The notes under the pieces: model-generated | Told to the model about the DNA's origin: nothing | Databases searched by the model: none | What the model saw: the letters and a program-made list of their open reading frames with translations, nothing else | NCBI GenBank assembly: GCA_021812745.1 | Contig: JAKAMS010000006.1 | Span: forward strand, 1 to 21,386 | Length of the DNA stretch: 21,386 nt | Origin: Bacteroidota bacterium | GTDB taxonomy: Bacteria; Bacteroidota; Ignavibacteria; Ignavibacteriales; Melioribacteraceae | Direction of reading: 5' to 3' | Program-made: the position numbers and the translations under genes | Part shown: positions 7,029 to 13,877 of the stretch, piece by piece | Numbering within the stretch: the first letter of the stretch is position 1 | Layout of the letters: each line of letters opens with the position of its first letter

Positions 7029-8162
7029 ATGTATCAGATTGTAAGCAGCAGAGTAAATATTTTTTTTATCGTATTGTTTTCCATCTATTCACTTAGCTCT
7101 GCTCAGTGGAGTTTTAAACTATCAACCGATCAAGAATATAATGATAATCCTTTCCGCACGCAGCTTGCGACAAAAACATTTCTCTCTTCAATTGATTTAG
7201 GATTGGAAAACGATCTTGGCGATATCTCTCTCGGTTATTATGGAAGTTATCTGAATTTTGATGTTGTGCCCGAAAGAAATTTTTATTGGCATCAACTTGC
7301 TGCATGGAAAAATTTTGAAAACTCTGCCTTGGGCATTTACGCAGAGCAAAGATTGAACAAAGATATTTACACATACTACGATTACTACAATATTACAGCG
7401 TATTACCGGCAGCAATTTAGTTTGAATGAATTTTATTTTACTCTGTCCCCGAATCTCAGTCTCACCAAGTATGAAAATATCAGCATAATGGATAACTACA
7501 AAGCAAACTTGAGTTTAAATATCAACCGTGGTTTTGAGAGCGGAACAACATTAATTTTTGGCGGCTCTATTAATTTCAAAAAATATCTTAACCCGATACA
7601 ATCGGGAACATATACCTATCTTGACGAGAACAACGTATTAGTAACAGATACTTATATTGATAAGAATGTTTCTTCGATTACACAGTTGGTTTCTTTCGGA
7701 AGAATTGCCCAATCAATTACATCAACAACGGGTTTAGCTGTACAATTCACAAACAGAAGTATTTTGAATGGGTTTGGCGCCTTTGTGAAAGATCTAAATA
7801 TGATTTACGGTGACGAATCCGAAATGTTTGACGATCCGGTGAACTATGAAGGCAATAATCTATCTTTTGAACTCACTCAGATATTTTTTGATGACTTAGA
7901 ATTCAAAGCAGGATTTTATCTGAATCAAAAGCACTATCCTTCTCAAGGAATTTACGACGCTCTTTACAATTACGATACCGGTATAATGCGCAACGACACT
8001 CAAAACATTTTCACTCTTTCAATAAAGAAAAGTATTCCGCTGGGAAGTAACACCAATCTTTCGTTGGGGCTGGGTTATCAAACTATAAACAATAAATCCA
8101 ACAGCGTTCCCTTCAATTATATAAACAATTCGATCAACTTAAATCTGGGTTTTGAATTTTAA
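7029..8162 (+). CDS. Predicted outer-membrane beta-barrel protein
   Basis: A 377-residue exported protein without a recognised family. ATG 7029 has GAGG six bases upstream; a TTG at 7017 lies inside the preceding terminator and is rejected. Residues about 1-27 are a signal peptide (VNIFFIVLFSIYSLSSAQ). The rest is a run of amphipathic strands rich in aromatic, Asn and Ser residues, for example LGLENDLGDISLGYYGSYL and SINLNLGFEF, and the last residue is Phe, as in the C-terminal beta-signal recognised by the BAM complex. This supports an outer-membrane barrel of perhaps 14-18 strands. The gene has no promoter of its own that I can see, so it probably shares the sigma-54 transcript with the upstream secreted protein, which it might export, bind or sense. 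That link is inferred. Confidence 0.8.
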   Translation: MYQIVSSRVNIFFIVLFSIYSLSSAQWSFKLSTDQEYNDNPFRTQLATKTFLSSIDLGLENDLGDISLGYYGSYLNFDVVPERNFYWHQLAAWKNFENSALGIYAEQRLNKDIYTYYDYYNITAYYRQQFSLNEFYFTLSPNLSLTKYENISIMDNYKANLSLNINRGFESGTTLIFGGSINFKKYLNPIQSGTYTYLDENNVLVTDTYIDKNVSSITQLVSFGRIAQSITSTTGLAVQFTNRSILNGFGAFVKDLNMIYGDESEMFDDPVNYEGNNLSFELTQIFFDDLEFKAGFYLNQKHYPSQGIYDALYNYDTGIMRNDTQNIFTLSIKKSIPLGSNTNLSLGLGYQTINNKSNSVPFNYINNSINLNLGFEF

Positions 8163-8248
8163 GACCATTAAATCAAATGTAATTGAATCCGAATGAAGGC
8201 TTCTCTTAATATTCCAAAATAGATTTTTGTAAATTAGGTAAGCATTAA

Positions 8249-10276
8249 ATGACAGAAAAAGTGAAGCATTTCAAAAATTTGCTAATACAGCCGAAAAGTT
8301 TGATCCTAATTTTTTCTTTAACGGCAATCATTGTTGTCTCTTCGGCAATAATAGAATTGAACCAGAGCAAAAGCGAAATGCTGGAATTAATGGAGAAGCA
8401 GGGGCGCTCCATTTTAGAGACAGTTCTTAAATCTTCCGACAACGCATTACTTTCTTACAACAAAATTGAAGATGAAATAGAGCAGCGGCTTCTTAACAAT
8501 GCGAACACCGTAAAGTTGCTTTATGAGAAAAGAATGATAAACAATGCTTTACTTGAGCGTTTAGCCAAAGTGAATAATGTCTATCGCATTAATATTTTCG
8601 ACAGAACAGGAAAAAAAATCTTTAGCAGCCACAAAGACATTCATAATTTACAAGACGAAAAGGAAAATCCGCTTAAATATATTCAGCCGATTTTTGACGG
8701 TGATGCCGACACGCTAATAATGGGAATAAAACCGGCTCGTTATTTGGTTAAGCAGCGCTTTGCCGTTGCTCTGGCTACTAACGACAGAAAAGCAATAGTT
8801 CTTAACATTGACGCAGAAGAACTGATGGAATTCCGGACAAAAGTCGGCTTCGGAGTTCTTCTTAAAAAAGTAACAGAAAATCCGCAATTAGTTTATGCTG
8901 TGCTTCAAGATGAAAGAGGAATTATAGCCGGCTCAGGAAAGATTGATGAATTAAAAAATATTGATCAAGAAACAATTCTTCAAAACAGTCTTAAAGATAA
9001 TTCATACAAGTGGAGAATTTTAAAATCCGTAAACATGGAAGCCTTTGAAGTACTGCATCCATTTATTTACAATAATAAAGTTGTCGGAATTTTTAGACTT
9101 GGGCTATCGCTTGATCCATTAAACACAATAAACAGCAGGCTTTCGCGCCGAATTCTCATTATTACAATACTGCTTTTTATTTTCGGTTTTGTTACCATAA
9201 CTCTTGTTTTTCTCCGCCAGAATTACAACGTCCTATCCCAGCGGTATAGCGTAATGGAATCTTATTCCACACGTATTTTAGATAATGTAAGCGACGGCAT
9301 AATTGTTCTTGATTCCGGCAAAAAGATAAAAATGCTTAACAGAGCCGCGGAATTAATCTTATCTACTTCCGAAGATGAAGCAAAGGGCAAACTATTTAAT
9401 TATTTCTTTTTTTCGATTCAATGTGAAGAATTACTATCCTCTCCGGCACAGATAAAAGAAGTTGAATGCTCTATAAACGGAAAAGAAAAAATCTTTCTTT
9501 TTTCCATAAGTAAATTTGCAGACGAGAACAATTTCGAAAATCACATTTTAGTTTTTAGGGATTTGACGGAAACGAAGCGTCTCGAAAAACAAATACAACG
9601 CAACAACAAAATTGTTGCAATGGGAGAGTTCTCTTCATCAATCGCACATGAAATTAGAAATCCTCTTAACTCAATTGGAACAATAGCCCAACAGCTAGGA
9701 AAAGATTTTGTGGTAAATGAAAACGGTGAAGAATTTAAAAACTTAACCGGTGTTGTATATAAAGAAGTCCGCAGAATAAATGATATTGTTGAGACATTTT
9801 TGAAATTTGGCAGGCCGCAGCCGGTTAAAGCCGAAGAGTTTAGTCTGAATGATTTTCTTACCGATATTGATAAACAATATTCGTCTCACTTATCTAAATA
9901 TAAAATTGACTTGAGTCTTCTGCGCGGTTATGACGGCAATGTTAAGTGGGATACTCAGCAAATGAAGCAGGTATTTATAAACCTTATCGAGAACGCCATT
10001 GACTCACAACCCAACGGCGGAAAAATCGTTATCAAAACTTTTCAGTACAATCAAAATAATATTGAAATAACTGTTGCGGATTCGGGAAGAGGCGTTAATC
10101 CGGAAGAGTTGAACAAAATTTTTGATTTGTACTTCACCACAAAAGGAAAAGGAAACGGCATCGGTTTAAGCATAGTTCACAAAATAATTACCGAACACGG
10201 CGGAGTTATCTCTGCGCAAAGTATTCTTGACGAAGGAACTACTTTCACCATTAAATTACCGATACAATATACATGA
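8249..10276 (+). CDS. NtrB/ZraS-like membrane sensor histidine kinase (PAS, HisKA, HATPase)
   Basis: A 675-residue membrane sensor kinase. A first membrane helix (about residues 17-37, SLILIFSLTAIIVVSSAII) and a second (about 300-322, ILIITILLFIFGFVTITLVF) enclose a periplasmic sensing domain of about 260 residues. A PAS domain follows (about 340-440, ILDNVSDGIIVLD and ILVFRDLTE). The phospho-accepting His467 is in AHEIRNPLNSI. The ATPase has the N-box INLIENAID, the G1 box ADSGRGV, the F-box FDLYFTT and the G2 box GNGIGLSI. This is the layout of the NtrB/ZraS/HydH group that pairs with sigma-54 activators, and the next gene is exactly such a partner (ATGA overlap). The signal is unknown; ZraS-type relatives sense zinc or envelope stress. 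Confidence 0.93.
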   Translation: MTEKVKHFKNLLIQPKSLILIFSLTAIIVVSSAIIELNQSKSEMLELMEKQGRSILETVLKSSDNALLSYNKIEDEIEQRLLNNANTVKLLYEKRMINNALLERLAKVNNVYRINIFDRTGKKIFSSHKDIHNLQDEKENPLKYIQPIFDGDADTLIMGIKPARYLVKQRFAVALATNDRKAIVLNIDAEELMEFRTKVGFGVLLKKVTENPQLVYAVLQDERGIIAGSGKIDELKNIDQETILQNSLKDNSYKWRILKSVNMEAFEVLHPFIYNNKVVGIFRLGLSLDPLNTINSRLSRRILIITILLFIFGFVTITLVFLRQNYNVLSQRYSVMESYSTRILDNVSDGIIVLDSGKKIKMLNRAAELILSTSEDEAKGKLFNYFFFSIQCEELLSSPAQIKEVECSINGKEKIFLFSISKFADENNFENHILVFRDLTETKRLEKQIQRNNKIVAMGEFSSSIAHEIRNPLNSIGTIAQQLGKDFVVNENGEEFKNLTGVVYKEVRRINDIVETFLKFGRPQPVKAEEFSLNDFLTDIDKQYSSHLSKYKIDLSLLRGYDGNVKWDTQQMKQVFINLIENAIDSQPNGGKIVIKTFQYNQNNIEITVADSGRGVNPEELNKIFDLYFTTKGKGNGIGLSIVHKIITEHGGVISAQSILDEGTTFTIKLPIQYT

Positions 10277-11646
10277 GAGCTGATATGAACAAATTTTCTC
10301 TTTTAATAATAGACGATGAAGAGCCGCAGTTACAATCGTTAAAAAGTTTTTTAGCAAAGCGCGGATATACAGTTTACACGGCCAGCAACGGAGAAGAAGG
10401 TTATAAAATTGCCGGATCGAACCTGATAGACATTGTATTGACCGATTTTAATATGCCCGGCTGGAACGGATTGCAAGTCCTTCAAAAAATAAAAGAATTA
10501 AACCCGGAAATTGATATTGTTGTGATGACCGCCTTCGGCACTATTGAAAGCGCTGTAAACCTTATGAAAAAAGGAGCGTTTGATTATTTGACCAAACCGA
10601 TTGATCTGGATGAATTGGAAAATATTCTTGGAAAGATTAAAGAAAGAAAACTGTTAATCGGCGAAAACAAATTATTAAGAGAGCAGCTTCAGGAAAAATT
10701 CCGGTTTGAACAGATTGTCTCTCAAAGCAATTTGATGGAAACCGTATTAAACACCGCCGGAAGGGTTGCAAATTCAAAAGCGACTGTCTTGGTAAGAGGC
10801 GAAAGCGGAACCGGAAAAGAATTGATTGCCAAAGCAATTCATTTTGCAAGTCCGAGAAAAGATAAACCGTTTATAACGGTAAACGTTGCTTCTCTTTCGG
10901 AAAACTTACTCGAAAGCGAATTGTTCGGACACGAGAAAGGATCTTTTACCGGAGCCGTTAATCAAAGAATCGGAAGATTTGAAGAAGCCAACGGCGGAAC
11001 AATTTTTATTGATGAAGTCGGAGACATTCCGCTTTCGGTGCAAATAAAACTTCTTAGAGTAATCCAATTCGGAGATGTGCCAAAAATCGGAAGCAGTAAT
11101 TTGATTCACACCGATGTTAGAATAATCGCCGCTACTCACAGAAATTTAGAAGAGATGATAAGGAACGGCGAGTTCAGAGAAGACCTGTTCTACAGATTAA
11201 ATGTTGTTGAGATTGTTCTTCCATCGCTCCGTCAGCGCAAAGAGGATGTTCCTGTTTTGGCGGATCATTTTATTAATAAATACGCAAAGGAAAATCAGAA
11301 AGAGATAAAAGGAATCAGCCGGGAAGCATTAGACCAGCTGATGAAATATAATTTCCCCGGGAATGTGCGTGAACTTGAAAATATAATTGAACGCGACGTA
11401 GTTATGACAAGAAACGAATTCATCGCAACGGAAGATTTGCCGACTCTTACACAGATAAAGGAAATTGATAAGAAAATGGACCCGTATAATTTTGACGACG
11501 GTTACGAGGAAAAGATTAAATCGTTTGAACGCACCATGATTCAAGAAGCATTGAATAGAACCAACGGCAACAAAAGCGCTGCCGCACGCATACTCGGAAT
11601 CAGCGAGAGACATTTGAGATCACGGCTGGAAAGAATTAACAATTAA
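10273..11646 (+). CDS. NtrC/ZraR-family sigma-54-dependent response regulator
   Basis: A 457-residue enhancer-binding protein: receiver (residues about 8-125; acidic pair Asp14-Asp15, phospho-acceptor Asp58 in LTDFNMPGWNG, Lys in LTKPID), AAA+ domain (about 145-380) and a Fis-type helix-turn-helix at the C-terminus (NKSAAARILGISERHLRSRL). The AAA+ domain shows Walker A GESGTGKE (176-183), the sigma-54-contacting loop GSFTGA (223-228, the usual second Ala being Ser), and Walker B TIFIDE (Asp247-Glu248). It should therefore open sigma-54 promoters when phosphorylated. Start at 10273 overlaps the kinase stop as ATGA; an alternative ATG at 10285 removes four residues and cannot be excluded. Likely targets in the window are the promoters at 6474 and 13000. 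Confidence 0.95.
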   Translation: MRADMNKFSLLIIDDEEPQLQSLKSFLAKRGYTVYTASNGEEGYKIAGSNLIDIVLTDFNMPGWNGLQVLQKIKELNPEIDIVVMTAFGTIESAVNLMKKGAFDYLTKPIDLDELENILGKIKERKLLIGENKLLREQLQEKFRFEQIVSQSNLMETVLNTAGRVANSKATVLVRGESGTGKELIAKAIHFASPRKDKPFITVNVASLSENLLESELFGHEKGSFTGAVNQRIGRFEEANGGTIFIDEVGDIPLSVQIKLLRVIQFGDVPKIGSSNLIHTDVRIIAATHRNLEEMIRNGEFREDLFYRLNVVEIVLPSLRQRKEDVPVLADHFINKYAKENQKEIKGISREALDQLMKYNFPGNVRELENIIERDVVMTRNEFIATEDLPTLTQIKEIDKKMDPYNFDDGYEEKIKSFERTMIQEALNRTNGNKSAAARILGISERHLRSRLERINN

Positions 11647-11680
11647 CTCTCTTCCGCACACCTCACACCAAAAATTATAG

Positions 11681-11709
11681 TTGACTAATAATTAATTAAG
11701 CCATAAGTT
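11681..11709 (+). promoter_or_regulatory. Candidate housekeeping promoter of the DUF134-NifX pair
   Basis: TTGACT (11681-11686) and TAAGTT (11704-11709) are separated by 17 bases, a sigma-70 type spacing; the -10 match is poor (3 of 6). The -10 overlaps the outer arm of the inverted repeat that follows, as expected for a repressed promoter. Confidence 0.4.
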
Positions 11710-11738
11710 TGATATGAGCATATGCTCATTATAAACTT
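11705..11738. promoter_or_regulatory. Palindromic operator candidate in front of the DUF134 gene
   Basis: The 16-bp perfect palindrome ATGAGCATATGCTCAT (11714-11729) is flanked, at equal distance on both sides, by AAGTTT (11705-11710) and AAACTT (11733-11738), giving a 34-bp symmetric site interrupted only by 3 bases on each side. It ends one base before the DUF134 start codon. A homodimeric regulator, possibly the DUF134 protein itself, is the natural candidate; this is inferred. Confidence 0.7.
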
Positions 11739-11739
11739 T

Positions 11740-12141
11740 ATGCCCAGAAACAAAAAACATAGAACCGTTAGATGCAATCCCTCGGCTTACTACTATAAGC
11801 CGCAGTCAATACCGTTATCGGAGCTGGAAGAAGTTATTCTGGAAATAGATGAACTGGAATCTCTTCGATTGGCAGACTACCTGGCACACTCGCACGAACA
11901 AGCTGCGGCAAAAATGAAAATATCCCGCGCAACATTCGGGCGCATTGTAGAAAGCGCCAGAAATAAAGTTGTAGATGCGATTCTAAACGGTAAAGCGATT
12001 AAGATAGGGAATGAATTTCCGGCGGAATTAAAAGAGAACCGGGCTGTAAAATGTAAAAACTGCGGCTCATCCGGGAAAAATGTTTCTTTGGACAAAACCG
12101 AGACTTGCCATAAGTGCAAAAGAATAAATAAGGAGAATTAA
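11740..12141 (+). CDS. DUF134 family predicted DNA-binding protein
   Basis: A 133-residue protein of the DUF134 family. Start ATG 11740 gives the family-typical MPRNKKHRTVRCNP N-terminus; an in-frame ATG at 11722 lies within the palindrome and is disfavoured. The middle has the conserved LEEVILEIDELESLRLADY followed by a sigma-region-4-like helix-turn-helix (residues about 47-72, EQAAAKMKISRATFGRIV) and KAIKIG. The C-terminus has two CxxC pairs (CKNC and CHKC), a likely zinc ribbon. The family's function is not established; DNA binding is predicted. There is no clear Shine-Dalgarno because the operator-like palindrome fills the leader. It ends one base before the start of the NifX-like gene, so the two are translationally coupled. 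Confidence 0.88.
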   Translation: MPRNKKHRTVRCNPSAYYYKPQSIPLSELEEVILEIDELESLRLADYLAHSHEQAAAKMKISRATFGRIVESARNKVVDAILNGKAIKIGNEFPAELKENRAVKCKNCGSSGKNVSLDKTETCHKCKRINKEN

Positions 12142-12142
12142 A

Positions 12143-12529
12143 ATGAAACTCGCAGTACCCACCACACAAGAAAACCAGGTTGACGCTCATTTTGGACATT
12201 GTGAATTTTTTACTGTGTTCACCGTTGAAGATGGAGAAATTAAAAACTCACAGATTGTAGAATCACCGCAAGGCTGCGGATGTAAATCCAACATTTCATC
12301 TGTTCTGCAAGAAATGGGTGTTACAGTTATGCTTGCCGGAAACATGGGCGGCGGCGCTGTTAATGTTCTAAATCATCACGGGATAGATGTTTTTCGAGGA
12401 TGCGATGGTAACGTGAATACTCTTGTTCAAGAATTTGTTAAAGGAGAACTTGTTGATTCAGGTGAATCTTGTCATCAGCACGAAGGTCATCATCATGATG
12501 ATGGACATCAATGCGGTCACCACAATTAA
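12143..12529 (+). CDS. NifX/NifB-type dinitrogenase iron-molybdenum cofactor biosynthesis family protein with His-rich tail
   Basis: A 128-residue protein of the PF02579 fold (NifX, NafY, MTH1175-like). The family begins as here with KLAVPTTQENQVDAHFGHCE and contains the central VMLAGNMGGGAVNVL. Stand-alone members outside nitrogen fixation are thought to bind metal clusters; no nif genes are in this window. Residues about 81-100 are standard, but the C-terminus (from about 108) is a tail with many His plus Asp and Cys residues (HQHEGHHHDDGHQCGHH), probably a metal-binding appendage. AAGGAG at 12130-12135 lies inside the end of the DUF134 gene. The pairing DUF134 plus NifX-like is a known recurrent neighbourhood, which suggests joint control of a metal-related function. 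Confidence 0.9.
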   Translation: MKLAVPTTQENQVDAHFGHCEFFTVFTVEDGEIKNSQIVESPQGCGCKSNISSVLQEMGVTVMLAGNMGGGAVNVLNHHGIDVFRGCDGNVNTLVQEFVKGELVDSGESCHQHEGHHHDDGHQCGHHN

Positions 12530-12548
12530 AATTGTTTTAAAAAATAAA

Positions 12549-12576
12549 AAGAAGGCATGGGTAATCATGCCTTCTT
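12549..12576 (-). terminator. Strong terminator between convergent NifX-like and secreted-protein genes
   Basis: AAGAAGGCATG (12549-12559) pairs perfectly with CATGCCTTCTT (12566-12576) over a 6-base loop. On the minus strand it is followed by a T-rich run (TTTATTTTTT), a classic terminator for the gene at 12599-12934. On the plus strand no U-run follows, but the hairpin may also serve the NifX-like gene. Confidence 0.9.
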
Positions 12577-12598
12577 CATAACCAACCGGGTTAATTAA

Positions 12599-12934
12599 TT
12601 ATTTACCGCCTCTGCGTGCCGCAGATCCTTTTGGACCCGAACCGTCACATACACCGGTGCCGGTTAAATTTCCATTCTTTGCACCGAAGCCTGTTCCGTC
12701 TTGCGGTCTGAGCGGATTTCCGGTTCCGTCTTTTTTACCAAAACCTTTTCCGGATTTCATACTACCTTGACTTGATGTACCGACGTTATCACAGATACCG
12801 TCACCGTTTGCATCAACCCAATTTGTCTTTGCACCTTTACCTAGACCGCTTCCTGTTGTTTGTGCATTTGCTGTTGATGCCAAGAAAAGAACCGAAAAAA
12901 CTAACACGATTGTGAATAATGCTGTGCGTTTCAT
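12599..12934 (-). CDS. Small secreted Asp/Gly-rich protein, paralogue of the 6537 gene product
   Basis: A 111-residue exported protein of unknown function. ATG 12934 is preceded by AAAGGAG seven bases upstream. The signal peptide is clear (ALFTIVLVFSVLFLASTANA, Ala-x-Ala cleavage). The mature part has one acidic Ca-binding-like loop (WVDANGDGICDN) and then glycine-rich repeats (SGKGFGKKDGTGNP, DGTGFGAKNG), a second Cys (GVCDGSG) and the basic RRGGK end. Order of parts and several short motifs (V-D-x-N-G-D-G-x-x-D-N, P-Q-D/N-G-T-G, C-terminal RGGK) match the protein encoded at 6537-6965. Two cysteines could bind metal or form a disulphide. It carries a sigma-54 promoter and upstream element like its paralogue, so both are probably induced together. 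Confidence 0.85.
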   Translation of the reverse strand: MKRTALFTIVLVFSVLFLASTANAQTTGSGLGKGAKTNWVDANGDGICDNVGTSSQGSMKSGKGFGKKDGTGNPLRPQDGTGFGAKNGNLTGTGVCDGSGPKGSAARRGGK

Positions 12935-12985
12935 TTTACTACTCCTTTTATTTTGTTATTGAATTATTACTACGGTTCTTATAGA

Positions 12986-13000
12986 GTAAAGATCATGCCA
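12986..13000 (-). promoter_or_regulatory. Candidate sigma-54 (-24/-12) promoter
   Basis: Read on the minus strand: TTGGCATG, then ATCTTTAC, giving GG (12999-12998), ten bases, AC (12987-12986). The GG-N10-AC form is the same as at 6475-6488. Predicted start of transcription is near 12975, about 40 bases before the ATG at 12934. Confidence 0.65.
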
Positions 13001-13069
13001 AAAATTTATTCAAGCATTCAGTTAAAAAAACAGGTTATTTATAAAAAAAATTTTGGAGAGAGATCTTTC

Positions 13070-13098
13070 AGTCGAACTATTCGTCAGTGCAGTCGAAT
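13070..13098 (-). promoter_or_regulatory. Upstream activator element, copy 2 (shared with 6374-6402)
   Basis: On the minus strand this reads TTCGAC twice, 21 bp apart (13097-13092 and 13076-13071), with GACGAA in between, and matches copy 1 at 22 of 29 positions. The proximal edge is 71 bp from the -24 GG (73 bp in copy 1) and 135 bp from the start codon (134 in copy 1). Equal position relative to both promoters argues for a shared activator site. Confidence 0.75.
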
Positions 13099-13156
13099 AT
13101 AAATTGCGGTTACTTTATTCATACCGAAACCGTTGAGAGAAATTTTGGATGGGAAT

Positions 13157-13180
13157 AAAAAAGCCCCATGTAAATGGGGC
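13157..13180 (-). terminator. Intrinsic terminator of the glutaredoxin-groES operon
   Basis: On the minus strand, GCCCCAT pairs with ATGGGGC over the loop TTAC and is followed by six T (13162-13157). It lies 23 bases after the groES stop. Confidence 0.9.
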
Positions 13181-13203
13181 ACAATCATTGGTATGAAATT
13201 GAA

Positions 13204-13476
13204 TTACATTTCAACGACGGCAAGAACATCGGCGCGTTGAAGAATTTTTAGAGTGGCTCCGTTCATTTCAACTTCTTCTCCGCCGTATTTTGCGAAGAGA
13301 ACATTGTCCCCCTCTTTAATCTTCTCACGCAAATCTTCATCGGTTCCCACAGCAATTACTTTTCCCATTCTCGGTTTTTCTTTTGCTGTATCGGGAATGT
13401 AAAGTCCTGAAGATGTTTTTGTTTCTTCTTCCATTGGTTCAACAAGCAAGCGGTCATCAAGCGGCTTGATCTTCAT
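13204..13476 (-). CDS. groES: Co-chaperonin GroES
   Basis: A 90-residue GroES, the seven-fold lid that closes the GroEL folding chamber in the cytoplasm. It shows the N-terminal KIKPLDDRLLVEPMEEE, the mobile loop TKTSSGLYIPDTAKEKP that contacts GroEL, GKVIAVG, and the C-terminal DVLAVVEM. Length and motifs are standard. ATG 13476 follows TAAGGAG. It is unusual that no groEL follows: the next thing downstream is a terminator. A glutaredoxin gene precedes it by 14 bases and the two clearly share a transcript. groEL must be elsewhere, or this may be a second groES copy. Confidence 0.96.
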   Translation of the reverse strand: MKIKPLDDRLLVEPMEEETKTSSGLYIPDTAKEKPRMGKVIAVGTDEDLREKIKEGDNVLFAKYGGEEVEMNGATLKILQRADVLAVVEM

Positions 13477-13490
13477 TTTTGTTTTACTCC

Positions 13491-13742
13491 TTATCTGATA
13501 TTTAACATGGAATTAATTTTGGGAACATCGAAACCAATAACGGGACGGTTATTAATTAATATAACCGGAACACCCATTTGACCGGTTCTTCTCTGCATAT
13601 CTGCTGCGGCTCTTTGATCTCGCGATACGTCCACTTCCGTAAAGCGGACATTCTTTTCCCTAAAATATCTTTTTGCATGATTACAAAAACTGCATGTGGG
13701 TGTTGTAAAAAGAATCACCTTTGGTTGAACGGCAGTATTCAT
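13491..13742 (-). CDS. Glutaredoxin / NrdH-like thiol-disulphide oxidoreductase
   Basis: An 83-residue single-domain glutaredoxin. The active site is CSFC (Cys17-x-x-Cys20 in TTPTCSFCNHAKRYF), the cis-proline motif is QMGVPVILIN, and the family's GFD end-motif is present (VIGFDVPKIN). The CxFC centre and the lack of a glutathione-type CPYC fit the NrdH/Grx-like proteins that are reduced by thioredoxin reductase, so the trxB nearby is a plausible partner. ATG 13742 has a modest GAG ribosome site. First gene of a two-gene operon with groES; divergent from the thioredoxin-like gene. Confidence 0.88.
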   Translation of the reverse strand: MNTAVQPKVILFTTPTCSFCNHAKRYFREKNVRFTEVDVSRDQRAAADMQRRTGQMGVPVILINNRPVIGFDVPKINSMLNIR

Positions 13743-13772
13743 ATTATTCTCAATTTTATTTTATTAGATGAA

Positions 13773-13790
13773 AATCTTTTTCAAAAGATT
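13773..13790. repeat. 8-2-8 inverted repeat in the divergent glutaredoxin/thioredoxin spacer
   Basis: AATCTTTT (13773-13780) and AAAAGATT (13783-13790) are perfectly complementary. The site lies between two divergent redox genes, so it could be a shared operator; it is A/T-rich and may be chance. Confidence 0.3.
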
Positions 13791-13877
13791 CACTTCTTAT
13801 ATAGAAACCAGGCTTGAATCGTTCCGGATTTAATATCATCAAATAGACAGAAGAAATTTTTAACAAGGAGAATAAAA

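Noticed and set aside
7286..7300. TTGGCATCAACTTGC inside the barrel gene resembles a sigma-54 promoter.
   Set aside because: GG and GC are separated by nine rather than ten bases, it lies in the middle of a coding region, and no upstream element is near.
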